This document shows, piece after piece, positions 23,387 through 31,126 of a stretch of DNA of 38,251 nt (within the stretch, counting starts at the first letter, position 1; each line of letters starts with the position of its first letter). Below the pieces are notes generated by a model, which was not told where the DNA came from, ran no database searches, and saw only the letters and a list, made by a program, of their open reading frames with translations. The DNA is from Holophagaceae bacterium UBA692 (GTDB taxonomy: Bacteria > Acidobacteriota > Holophagae > Holophagales > Holophagaceae): positions 1-38,251 of the forward strand of contig DBMS01000264.1 in NCBI GenBank assembly GCA_002297665.1, written 5' to 3'. The position numbers and the translations under genes are program-made.

Positions 23387-24916
23387 ATGGACGTCCTCAA
23401 GACGGTGGTGCTCGTCACCTACTTCACGATTCTCAGCATCCTGAGCATCTATGGGGCTCATCGGCTCTGGATGCTGCTTCTGTACTTCAAGCACAAGAGC
23501 ACCCCTCCCCAGCCCAAGGGCGGCCGGGACTTCGAGCCCATGGTCACCGTGCAGCTGGCCATCTTCAACGAGATCAACGTCGTTGAGCGCCTCATGGACC
23601 ACGTCGTGAAGATGGACTGGCCCAAGGAGAAGCTCGAGATCCAGATGCTGGACGACTCCACCGACGACACCGTCAAGGTGGCCCAGGCCGTCTGCGAGAA
23701 GTACCGCAACCTCGGCTGGGACATCTCCTACATCCACCGCACCGACCGCACCGGGTACAAGGCCGGCGCCCTGGACAACGGCCTCAAGACCGCCAAGGGC
23801 GAGTTCGTGGCCATGTTCGACGCCGACTTCCTGCCCACCGTGGACTTCCTCCGCCAGGGCGTGCCCCATTTCGCCGACGACAAGATCGCCTTCGTGCAGG
23901 GCTGCTGGGATCACCTGAACCGCGACTTCTCGCTGCTCACCCAGGTCCAGGCCATCCTGCTGGACGGCCACTTCGTCTTCGAGCACACCGCCCGCCACCG
24001 CTCCAGGGCCTTCTTCAACTTCTCCGGCACCGCGGGCATGTGGCGCGTCTCCGCCATCGCCGACGCGGGGGGCTGGGAGCACGACACCATCACCGAGGAC
24101 GCCGACCTTTCCTACCGGGCCCAGCTCAAGGGCTGGCGCGGCGTCTACCTCAAGGACATGGTCGTGCCCGCCGAGCTGCCCGTGGAGGTCAACGCCTTCA
24201 AGAGCCAGCAGCACCGCTGGGCCAAGGGCAACGCCCAGGTCATCCGCAAGCTCATGAAGACCATCCTGTTCAGCAAGGAGAGCCTGCACACGAAGGCGGA
24301 ATGCTGGTTCCACCTCACCGCCAACTGCAACTACATGCTCATGGTGATCCTGGCCGTGATCATGGTGCCCAGCATGTATTTCCGCGCCGGCACCCCGCCC
24401 CTGACCCTGCTGCTCACCGACGGCCCCTTCTTCCTCCTCAACGCCGTGAGCGTGGGCCTCTACTTCGGCCTTTCCCAGCGGGAGGTCTACAACAACAAGA
24501 ACTGGACCAGCCGGCTCAAGTACGTCCCCGGCCTCATGAGCCTGGGCATCGGCCTCTGCCTCAACCAGTCCAAGGCCGTGCTCGAAGGGTTCTTCACCGA
24601 CGACATCGAGTTCAAGCGCACCCCCAAGCTGGGCGTGGACGAGAAGGGCAACGGCGCCACCGCCTCCACCGCCAAGGCCTACAAGGTGCCCAAGAGCCTC
24701 ATCACCTTCCTGGAGCTGGCCTTCGCCTTCTACTACTTCGGCGCGGTCGTCGTGGCCATCTACATCCGCAAGTGGGCCTCGGTGCCCTTCCTCTGGCTGT
24801 TCTTCAGCGGGTTCGCCTACATCAGCTTCATGTCCCTGGCCGACGTCAAGATCTTCCGCCGGCTGGCCATGGAGGAGCTCGAGGACGACGAGACCCAGTC
24901 CACCCTCGTCCAGTAG
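23387..24916 (+). CDS. Membrane GT2 processive-type glycosyltransferase
   Basis: The 509-residue protein has N-terminal membrane segments (VLKTVVLVTYFTILSILSIY, HRLWMLLLYF) and a cytosolic GT2 domain: LAIFNEINVVERLMD, LDDSTDDT, FDADFLP (the metal-binding DxD), TEDADLSYR (catalytic Asp) and QQHRWAKG (QxxRW). Several C-terminal membrane helices follow. This is the cellulose/mannan-synthase-like layout, so it probably polymerises or transfers a hexose from a nucleotide sugar at the inner membrane. The polymer is unknown, and no export partner is adjacent. I prefer ATG 23387 (GGAG upstream); an in-frame ATG at 23303 with AAGGG is an alternative. Confidence 0.88.
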   Translation: MDVLKTVVLVTYFTILSILSIYGAHRLWMLLLYFKHKSTPPQPKGGRDFEPMVTVQLAIFNEINVVERLMDHVVKMDWPKEKLEIQMLDDSTDDTVKVAQAVCEKYRNLGWDISYIHRTDRTGYKAGALDNGLKTAKGEFVAMFDADFLPTVDFLRQGVPHFADDKIAFVQGCWDHLNRDFSLLTQVQAILLDGHFVFEHTARHRSRAFFNFSGTAGMWRVSAIADAGGWEHDTITEDADLSYRAQLKGWRGVYLKDMVVPAELPVEVNAFKSQQHRWAKGNAQVIRKLMKTILFSKESLHTKAECWFHLTANCNYMLMVILAVIMVPSMYFRAGTPPLTLLLTDGPFFLLNAVSVGLYFGLSQREVYNNKNWTSRLKYVPGLMSLGIGLCLNQSKAVLEGFFTDDIEFKRTPKLGVDEKGNGATASTAKAYKVPKSLITFLELAFAFYYFGAVVVAIYIRKWASVPFLWLFFSGFAYISFMSLADVKIFRRLAMEELEDDETQSTLVQ

Positions 24917-24934
24917 GCCAAGCCTTCCCCCCGG

Positions 24935-24963
24935 ACCGGAACCTGGGCCTCCCAGGTTCCGGT
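24935..24963 (+). terminator. Strong hairpin after the glycosyltransferase gene
   Basis: ACCGGAACCTGGG (24935-24947) pairs perfectly with CCCAGGTTCCGGT (24951-24963) around CCT: a 13-bp stem. It lies 19 bases after the stop codon. A real U tract is missing (TCCGT follows), so it may terminate weakly or protect the 3' end of the message. Confidence 0.75.
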
Positions 24964-24990
24964 TCCGTACCGGGCCGGTTAGGCTGGATC

Positions 24991-25275
24991 ATGGCCCGCA
25001 CCCCGCCACGCTCCAGCGCCGTCGCCCTGCGCTACGCCCCCGAGGCCCCCTTCCGGGACCTGGCCCCGCGCCTGGTGGCCAAGGGCGAGGGGCTCCTGGC
25101 CGACCGCATCGTGGCCCTGGCCAGGCAGCACGGCATCCCCGTGGAGCGGGATCCCGACCTGCTGGCCGCCCTGGAGCCCCTGCAGATGGACCAGGTCGTC
25201 CCTCCGGAGCTGTTCCAGGCGGTGGCCATCATGCTGGCGGCCATCTACCGCGCCAACGCAGGAGCCGCAAGGTGA
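24991..25275 (+). CDS. Stand-alone FlhB C-terminal-domain-like protein
   Basis: The 94-residue protein matches the cytoplasmic C-terminal domain of the FlhB/YscU export-gate family: ALRYAPEAPFRDLAPRLVAKGEGLLADRIVALARQHGIPVERDPDLLAAL ... VPPELFQAVAIMLAAIYR. In this quote I have broken the run after DLLAAL. There is no membrane part and no NPTH autocleavage site, so it is one of the small FlhB-like proteins found in flagellated bacteria, whose role is poorly defined. Its TGA overlaps the GTG start of the PHP gene. The ATG is the only good start after the hairpin. Confidence 0.85.
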   Translation: MARTPPRSSAVALRYAPEAPFRDLAPRLVAKGEGLLADRIVALARQHGIPVERDPDLLAALEPLQMDQVVPPELFQAVAIMLAAIYRANAGAAR

Positions 25276-26120
25276 TCGACCTCCACAGCCATTCCATCTT
25301 CTCGGACGGCACCGACACCCCCGAGGCGCTGGCCGGCCTGGCGGACCGCGCGGGCCTTACGGCCCTGGCGCTCACCGACCACGACACCCTGGAGGGCCTG
25401 GGGAGGTTCCTGGCCTGCCAGCCCCGCACCGCCGCCGAACTGGTGCCGGGCATCGAGCTGAGCTGCCGCTTCCTGGGGCGGGTGCTCCACGTGCTCGGCC
25501 TGTTCATCGATCCCGGCAACCCCCGGTTCCGGGCCCGCATCGAGGACATGCGGGAGCGCCGGGTGGAACGCAACCGGCGCATGGTCGAACGGCTCCAGGA
25601 CCTGGGCGTGGCCATCACCTGGGAGGAGGTGGCGGCCCTGGCCCCCACGGACGCCATCTCCCGCACCCACTTCGCCCGGGCCCTGGTCGGGCATGGGGCC
25701 GCGGGCAGCCCCCAGGACGCCTTCCGGCGCTACATCGGCGACGACGGCCCGGCCTTCGTGCCGCTGAAGGACCTGACGCCGCGGGACGCGGCGGCCTGGA
25801 TCCGGGAGGCCGGCGGCGTGTCGGTGGTGGCCCACCCCGGCCGCTTCAGCCACCGCAGCTTCCGCTGGGAGGCGGCCATGGCCGACCTGAAGGCCCAGGG
25901 CCTCCAGGGCCTGGAGGCCCACTACCCCGACTACGGCCCCGCCGAGCACCAGTATTTCCTGGACCTGGCGCGGCTGCTGGGGATGGTGCCCAGCGGCGGC
26001 AGCGACTACCACGGCGGCCACAAGCCGGGGCAGCACCTGGGCGTGGGAACCGGCTCCCTGCACGTGCCCGACGAGGTCCTGGGCCGCCTCAAGGGCCTGC
26101 GCCCCGCGGAAACGGTATAG
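25272..26120 (+). CDS. PHP-domain phosphoesterase (RNase AM / nucleoside bisphosphate phosphatase-like)
   Basis: The 282-residue protein carries the PHP metal motifs in order: DLHSHSIFSDGTDTPE at the N terminus, LTDHDTLEG, PGIELSC, VVAHPGR and GGSDYHGGHKPG. It resembles YciV/TrpH proteins, which hydrolyse 3',5'-nucleoside bisphosphates and short RNA 5' ends. The start is GTG 25272 with AGGAG upstream, overlapping the FlhB-like stop. It is cytosolic, of normal family length, with all expected metal ligands visible. Confidence 0.9.
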   Translation: MIDLHSHSIFSDGTDTPEALAGLADRAGLTALALTDHDTLEGLGRFLACQPRTAAELVPGIELSCRFLGRVLHVLGLFIDPGNPRFRARIEDMRERRVERNRRMVERLQDLGVAITWEEVAALAPTDAISRTHFARALVGHGAAGSPQDAFRRYIGDDGPAFVPLKDLTPRDAAAWIREAGGVSVVAHPGRFSHRSFRWEAAMADLKAQGLQGLEAHYPDYGPAEHQYFLDLARLLGMVPSGGSDYHGGHKPGQHLGVGTGSLHVPDEVLGRLKGLRPAETV

Positions 26121-26139
26121 ACTTGCCCTTGAGGTTCCC

Positions 26140-26538
26140 ATGAGCAAGAAGATCCTGATCGTCGAGGACGACCCCATCAACGTGAAGTTCATGAAGGTCG
26201 TGCTGGTCCGGAAGGGGGGCTTCGAGGTGGCGGTGTCCGAGGACGTGGACGAGATCCTCGCCCTCGTCCGCGCCGGGGACGTGTCGGCGGTCATCATGGA
26301 CATCAGCCTCTCCCGCTCCATCCACCTGGGCCAGAAGGTCGACGGCATCTACATCACGCGGCTGCTCAAGGCCGATCCGGCCACCCGCGGCGTGCCGGTC
26401 ATCCTCGCCACCGCCCACGCCATGACCGGCGACCGGGAGCGCTTCCTGGCCGAGACCGGCGCCGAGCACTACCTTTCCAAGCCCCTCCACGACCCCGACC
26501 ACTTCCTGGCGGAAGTGAACAAGGTCTTCCCCGCATGA
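26140..26538 (+). CDS. DivK/PleD-like single-domain response regulator
   Basis: The 132-residue receiver has VEDDPINVKFMK, acceptor Asp54 in VIMDISLS, the ATAHAM loop and Lys114 in LSKPLHDPDHF. There is a short insertion (RSIHLGQKVDG) after the acceptor. It has no output domain. It is preceded by TTGAGG and a TATAGACT that could be a -10 box just inside the end of the PHP gene, and it overlaps truA by ATGA. Its kinase is not evident nearby. Confidence 0.9.
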   Translation: MSKKILIVEDDPINVKFMKVVLVRKGGFEVAVSEDVDEILALVRAGDVSAVIMDISLSRSIHLGQKVDGIYITRLLKADPATRGVPVILATAHAMTGDRERFLAETGAEHYLSKPLHDPDHFLAEVNKVFPA

Positions 26539-27371
26539 GGCCGCCCAAGGGCCTGGCGCCCCGCACCGGCGGCTACCGGCTCCTGGTGGAATACGACGGC
26601 TCACGGTTCCAGGGCTGGCAGAAGCAGGGCCCGAAGCAGACCGCCCAGGGCGTGCGCACGGTGGCGGGAACCCTGGAGCGGGTGCTGCAGGAAGCCGGCC
26701 TCGCGGTGTCGTCCCTGGGCGGCTCCGGGCGCACCGACGCGGGCGTGCACGCCCTGGGGCAGGTGGCGCACCTGTACCTCGCCGGCGCCCATCCGAAATG
26801 CTGGGAGCTCCAGCGCATCCTGGACGAGGGCCTGCCCGGGGACGTGGCCCTGCGGGCCGTGAACCCCTGCCCCGCGGGCTTCCACGCCCGCCACGACGCC
26901 ACGGCCCGCACCTACCTGTACCAGATCAGCCTTCGCCGCACCGCCTTCGCCAAGCCCTACGCGTGGTGGGTGAAGGGCGCCCTGGACATCCAGCGGCTGA
27001 AGGAGGCCTGGCTGGCCTTCCTGGGCAACCACGACATGGGCGCCTTCGCGGACCTGGCCCGGGGCGAGGATCCCCGCTGCCAGGTGCACGCCCTGGATTT
27101 CGCCCAGGACGGCGCCCTGGTGCTCCTGAGGGCCACCGCGGGCCACTTCCTCCACAAGCAGGTGCGCCGCATGGTGGGGGCCGCGGTGCTCTGCGGGCTG
27201 GGCAAGGAGCGGGTGGAGCGCATCCCCCGCGACCTGGGCGCGCCGGCCCCCGAGGCGAACCTCTTCTGGGGCGCCGCCGCGGCCCCGTCCGCGGGCCTCT
27301 TCCTGGAGCACGTGCACTATCCCGGCGGCGCGGACCTTCCGCCCCTGCGGGCCGAAACCCGGGTGGGCTGA
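26535..27371 (+). CDS. truA: tRNA pseudouridine(38-40) synthase
   Basis: The 278-residue enzyme converts uridines 38-40 in the tRNA anticodon stem to pseudouridine. It shows VEYDGSRFQGWQKQG, the catalytic Asp68 in SGRTDAGVHALGQVAH, FHARHDATARTYLY, and the C-terminal GHFLHKQVRRMVGA. It starts with an ATGA overlap on the response regulator gene. Length is normal. It is convergent with the next gene with only 11 bases between. Confidence 0.96.
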   Translation: MRPPKGLAPRTGGYRLLVEYDGSRFQGWQKQGPKQTAQGVRTVAGTLERVLQEAGLAVSSLGGSGRTDAGVHALGQVAHLYLAGAHPKCWELQRILDEGLPGDVALRAVNPCPAGFHARHDATARTYLYQISLRRTAFAKPYAWWVKGALDIQRLKEAWLAFLGNHDMGAFADLARGEDPRCQVHALDFAQDGALVLLRATAGHFLHKQVRRMVGAAVLCGLGKERVERIPRDLGAPAPEANLFWGAAAAPSAGLFLEHVHYPGGADLPPLRAETRVG

Positions 27372-27382
27372 TACCAGGAACG

Positions 27383-28696
27383 CTATTCGACCGGAAGGCT
27401 GATGCCTTCGGCCACGTCCTCCGGATCCGAATGGGCTCTGGCGGCCGCCGGGATGGCCGCGTAGCGGGGCGAGGCCAGGAAACCGGGGCGCCAGGTTTCC
27501 AGGAAGGCCGGCACCTGCGCCTTTCCCGTGGGGGGCGCGGCGAGGTACCGCACCACGAATTCGCCGATGGCCTGCTGCATCCAGTGGTGGATCACCAGCT
27601 GGAAGTCCCCGGTCAGCTTGTCGCGCTTCAGCACGGCGGCGAGCGCCTCCTCCTTCCGCCCCTTGTCCAGCCTCGACAAGGCCGTGCCGAGCTTCTCGGT
27701 GACGATCTTCTGGCGCATGTAGGCCGTTCCCAGGAAGACGAAGGCGCGGTTCCGCATGAGCGCCACCTGGGCGCTTTCGAAGGCGTCCTTCCAGGCCATG
27801 AACTCCCGGAAGTCCCCCCCCGGCTTCGGGGGCGTCACCACCTTCACGCCGCCTGGCGTGCAGAACGCCGCCAGCCACCCTTCCATGAGCTTGTCGAAAT
27901 AGGGCCGCGCGAGCGTCGGGTACTGATCGTAGTTGAGGCCTGGGTCGTAGCCCGCGAAGGCCCGGAGGTTGTATGCGAAGAGCGTATTGAAGAAGTAGTC
28001 CGCCAGCATTTCGGTGGGCATGAGGTTGCCGTTCCGGTGGAGGGCCCCGAAGGCCTCCAGGGTGCCGGTGTGGAAGACCGGGTCCCTCCGGATCCGGGAC
28101 ACCCGGTAGAAGTGGCCGGGGTTGAAGACCCCCGCCTGCACGTCCTTTTCCGTCAACGGCGCCAGTTCGACCGCGGTCCCGGAGGGGCCCTTCTCCTCCT
28201 TGGGCTCCTCCGACAGGGGGCCCCCGTCCAGGATGGAGATGGCGTGGGGGGCCAGGATCACCAGGTCGGGCATGGGCGACCGGCTGAATTTGTCCCGATA
28301 TCCGCCGGTGAACCGCGCGAGCCGGGGAAGCCGTCCCACTTCCACCCGGAACGAGACGCTTTCCCTGGTCTTGGCGGCGTGCTCCAGGAGGAAGCCTTCG
28401 TCCAGGTCACCCTGGCCGATCCGGGCGGAATCCACGTAGAGCCGCATCACGGAATGGGGCGGCAGCCGGATCTCCCCCCGGCCTTCGGCGACCGCACCTT
28501 CGCCATGCCCTTGCGAGACCGCGGCCCCGATGGACGCCACGGGCCCCCCGGGCTGGAAGAGCACGACCCAGTCCGACCCGGACCGGTTGGCGATCTCCTG
28601 GCCCAGGGGCTCCCAGGCCGCGTGGGCCTGGGTCCCCGCCGCCAGGGCAAGGGCGGCCGCGAACCGCAAGGGATGCTTTGTGAAGCGAAATGGCAT
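27383..28696 (-). CDS. Secreted protein of unknown function
   Basis: The 437-residue protein has a clear signal peptide (MPFRFTKHPLRFAAALALAA, then a likely cleavage after AHA). I recognise no family in the mature part. Visible features: a beta-rich first third (IANRSGSDWVVLFQPGG, IRLPPHSVMRLYVDS), a helical second half (LADYFFNTLFAYNLRAFAGY, LGTALSRLDKGRKEEALAAV), and a single Cys. A role in the envelope is likely from export alone. An A+T-rich palindromic motif shared with the gene at 34208 lies about 60 bases upstream. Confidence 0.75.
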   Translation of the reverse strand: MPFRFTKHPLRFAAALALAAGTQAHAAWEPLGQEIANRSGSDWVVLFQPGGPVASIGAAVSQGHGEGAVAEGRGEIRLPPHSVMRLYVDSARIGQGDLDEGFLLEHAAKTRESVSFRVEVGRLPRLARFTGGYRDKFSRSPMPDLVILAPHAISILDGGPLSEEPKEEKGPSGTAVELAPLTEKDVQAGVFNPGHFYRVSRIRRDPVFHTGTLEAFGALHRNGNLMPTEMLADYFFNTLFAYNLRAFAGYDPGLNYDQYPTLARPYFDKLMEGWLAAFCTPGGVKVVTPPKPGGDFREFMAWKDAFESAQVALMRNRAFVFLGTAYMRQKIVTEKLGTALSRLDKGRKEEALAAVLKRDKLTGDFQLVIHHWMQQAIGEFVVRYLAAPPTGKAQVPAFLETWRPGFLASPRYAAIPAAARAHSDPEDVAEGISLPVE

Positions 28697-28755
28697 GGCC
28701 GTTCTCCTGGGCGCGCCTTCCGGACGTCCCGCGGTCCGGGAAGGGTGCCTGCAAT

Positions 28756-28770
28756 TATTAATTAATTATT
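28756..28770. repeat. A+T-rich palindromic motif, copy 1
   Basis: TATTAATTAATTATT occurs here and, identically, at 34850-34864. The core ATTAATTAAT is self-complementary. It lies about 60 bases upstream of the secreted-protein gene that ends at 27383. In such GC-rich DNA an exact 15-base A+T string twice near secreted-protein genes on the same strand is unlikely by chance. It may be a promoter UP element or an operator. Confidence 0.5.
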
Positions 28771-28900
28771 CCTGAAGTCAAGGCGCCGGGCGCCGGGTTC
28801 CCGCAGCCCGGGAACCCGCGCCGACCGTTGCGATGCGGTCGCAGCGCCCATTCCAGGCCACGTACGGTAAATTCGTAGGTTCACGCCTGGAGACCTGACC

Positions 28901-29569
28901 TTGGGCATCTTCGACATCATCGGCCCCGTCATGGTTGGCCCCAGCAGTTCCCACACCGCCGGGGCCGTGCGCATCGGGGCCTTCGCCCGCAAGCTCCTGG
29001 GAGAGGAGCCGGCCTCGGCCGCCATCGGCCTCCACGGCTCCTTCGCCGCCACCGGCGAGGGCCACGGCACGCCCCTGGCCCTCCTGGCCGGGCTCCTGGG
29101 CATGGATCCCGACGACGAAGGCATCCCCGCGGCACGGGAGATCGCGCTGGAACGCGGCCTGGCGTTCCGGTTCGAGACCGTCGACCTGGGCGAGGTGCAC
29201 CCCAACTCCGTGCGCCTCGACCTGGCCCAGGACGGCGCGGAGCTGACCGTTTCGGCCAGCTCCGTGGGCGGCGGGCGCATCCGGGTGTTCGACATCGACG
29301 GGTTCCAGGTGGACCTGGACGGGGTGTATCCCACCGTCCTCCTGGCCTACCCCGACCGGGCCGGGGCGGTGGCCATGGTCACCACCATCCTCTCCAACGC
29401 CGGCATGAACATCGCGACCATCAAGGCCCACCGCGCCTCCCGCGGGGGCCAGGCGCTCATGTCCGTGGAACTGGACCACACGCCCACCGCCGGGGTTCTC
29501 AACGCCCTGCGCCACCTTCCCCACATCGACCAGGTGCGGTTCGTCCCCCGCCTGGGGTTCGGAGGCTGA
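28901..29569 (+). CDS. sdaAB: L-serine dehydratase, beta subunit
   Basis: The 222-residue protein is the beta part of the oxygen-sensitive [4Fe-4S] L-serine dehydratase, which turns L-serine into pyruvate and ammonia. It starts GIFDIIGPVMVGPSSSHTAGA, the family signature, and ends in an ACT domain (about 145-222, VAMVTTILSNAGMNIATIKAHR). The start is a TTG at 28901 with GGAG nearby; no ATG or GTG is available at the right place. The alpha-subunit gene follows directly, with no base between TGA and ATG. Confidence 0.93.
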   Translation: MGIFDIIGPVMVGPSSSHTAGAVRIGAFARKLLGEEPASAAIGLHGSFAATGEGHGTPLALLAGLLGMDPDDEGIPAAREIALERGLAFRFETVDLGEVHPNSVRLDLAQDGAELTVSASSVGGGRIRVFDIDGFQVDLDGVYPTVLLAYPDRAGAVAMVTTILSNAGMNIATIKAHRASRGGQALMSVELDHTPTAGVLNALRHLPHIDQVRFVPRLGFGG

Positions 29570-30457
29570 ATGGCGACCACCGAAGGCACCCTCGCCTCCT
29601 ACCGGGCCGAAGCCGAGGAACGCGGCGTCCCCCTCTCCCGGGTCTTCCTGGACGGGGAGTCCCGCCAGAGCGGAAAGCGCCCCGAGGTCCTGGAGGCCCT
29701 CATGCTCGAGCGCATGAACGTCATGCGCCAGGCGGTGGCCCGGGGCCTGGCCCATCCCCAGCGCTCCCGCAGCGGCCTCGTGCGCGGCGACGCGGCCCGC
29801 ATGGAGGCCTGGATCGAGGGAGGCGGGTCCCTGCTGGGGCCGGCCTTCTCCCGCCTCGTGGCCGCGGCCCTTTCGGTGGCCGAGGTGAACGCCTGCATGG
29901 GGCGCATCGTGGCCTCCCCCACGGCCGGGGCCTGCGGCGTCCTGCCGGCGGCGCTGTTCCGGGTGGCGGCCGAGAAGGGCTGCACGGACGAGGCCCTGGT
30001 TCGGGCGTTCTTCACGGCCGGCGGCATCGGCCTCTGCATCGAGAAGCTGGCCTCCCTCAGCGGGGCCGAGGGGGGCTGCCAGGCCGAAGTGGGCTCGGCC
30101 TCGGCCATGGCCGCCGGCGCCCTGGTGGAACTCATGGGCGGCACCCCCGCCCAGGTGGACCACGCGGTGGCCTTCGCCCTGGCCAACGTCATGGGGCTGA
30201 TCTGCGACCCCGTGAAGGGCCTCGTGGAGGTGCCCTGCGTCAAGCGCAACGCCATGGGGGCGGTGAACGCAGCCGCCTGCGCCGAGATGGCCCTGGCGGG
30301 CATGGAGAGCGTTTTCCCCGCCGACGCGGTCATCGAGACCATGGGCAAGGTGGGGCGCCGGATTCCCGAGGAATACCGGGAGACGGCCCGGGGAGGCCTG
30401 GCGGCGCTGCCGGTGCCCGCATGCGAAACCTGTGGACAAGGGAACTTCTGCTCCTAA
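29570..30457 (+). CDS. sdaAA: L-serine dehydratase, alpha subunit
   Basis: The 295-residue catalytic subunit contains SPTAGACGVLPAAL, GGCQAEVGSASAMAA, LICDPVKGLVEVPCVKRNA and a C-terminal CETCGQGNFC. The conserved cysteines bind the [4Fe-4S] cluster that acts as Lewis acid on serine. Together with SdaAB it gives the two-chain enzyme typical of anaerobes and Gram-positives. The terminal CxxC...C is family-typical. It is followed by 24 bases and then the GNAT gene. Confidence 0.95.
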   Translation: MATTEGTLASYRAEAEERGVPLSRVFLDGESRQSGKRPEVLEALMLERMNVMRQAVARGLAHPQRSRSGLVRGDAARMEAWIEGGGSLLGPAFSRLVAAALSVAEVNACMGRIVASPTAGACGVLPAALFRVAAEKGCTDEALVRAFFTAGGIGLCIEKLASLSGAEGGCQAEVGSASAMAAGALVELMGGTPAQVDHAVAFALANVMGLICDPVKGLVEVPCVKRNAMGAVNAAACAEMALAGMESVFPADAVIETMGKVGRRIPEEYRETARGGLAALPVPACETCGQGNFCS

Positions 30458-30481
30458 AATGGCATATTCAATTCATACCTC

Positions 30482-31126
30482 ATGGGAGATACCCGAAATG
30501 GGCAACGAACAGCGAAGCACGGGCTGGGGGGCCTGACCGTGGGCCCCGAATCCTTTCCCCAGAACGTCGCCCTGCGGGACGGCGTGGTCGTTGAAGTTCA
30601 ACCCCTGAAGCCGGGCGACATGGAGGATCTCCACGCCTTCTACCGCAGCCTTCCGGCCGAGGACCGCCTCGTGCTCAAGGACGACGTCACCACCCTGGAG
30701 TGGTCCAGGCGCTTCCGCCACCGGCTGGAGACCGGGGAGGTCATCTCCCTCGTCGCCCGGGACGGCCGCGCCATCGTCGGCGAAGGCACCCTCTACCGCA
30801 CCTTCCACGGCTGGACGCGCCACGTGGGCGAGATCCGCATCGCCTGCCACGCCGACTTCCGCCGCCGGGGCCTGGGCACCACCCTGGTCTCCACCCTGGT
30901 AAAGCTCGCCACCGACCTGGGCATCGAGAAGATCATCGTCCAGGTGGTCGCCGACCAATTGGGGGCCCGCAGGACCTTCGAGAAGCTGGGCTTCCACAAG
31001 GACGCCGTGCTGCCCCACCACGTCATGGACCTCACCGGCGCCAAGCACGACCTGATCCTCATGGCCAACGACATCCCCCTCATCTGGGCGGCCATGGAGA
31101 GCATGAACATCGAGGTGCCCGTTTAG
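30482..31126 (+). CDS. GNAT-family N-acetyltransferase
   Basis: The 214-residue protein has a GNAT fold. An N-terminal part VEVQPLKPGDMEDLHAFYRSL is followed by the acetyl-CoA loop RRRGLGTTLVSTLVKLA (about 118-134), then IIVQVVADQLGARRTFEKLGF. The substrate is unknown. The ATG at 30482 has no clear ribosome-binding site, and the first 19 residues look unstructured. A GTG at 30539 (VGPESFPQNVAL) is an alternative start. It ends 4 bases into the convergent penicillin-binding protein gene. Confidence 0.85.
   Translation: MGDTRNGQRTAKHGLGGLTVGPESFPQNVALRDGVVVEVQPLKPGDMEDLHAFYRSLPAEDRLVLKDDVTTLEWSRRFRHRLETGEVISLVARDGRAIVGEGTLYRTFHGWTRHVGEIRIACHADFRRRGLGTTLVSTLVKLATDLGIEKIIVQVVADQLGARRTFEKLGFHKDAVLPHHVMDLTGAKHDLILMANDIPLIWAAMESMNIEVPV

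Noticed and set aside
23358..23400. CACAGGGCAAG followed by a small stem and GGACG resembles the conserved core of the c-di-GMP-I (GEMM) riboswitch, upstream of a polysaccharide-type glycosyltransferase.
   Set aside because: The match covers only fragments, the second half would lie inside the coding region, and the essential receptor helices are missing.
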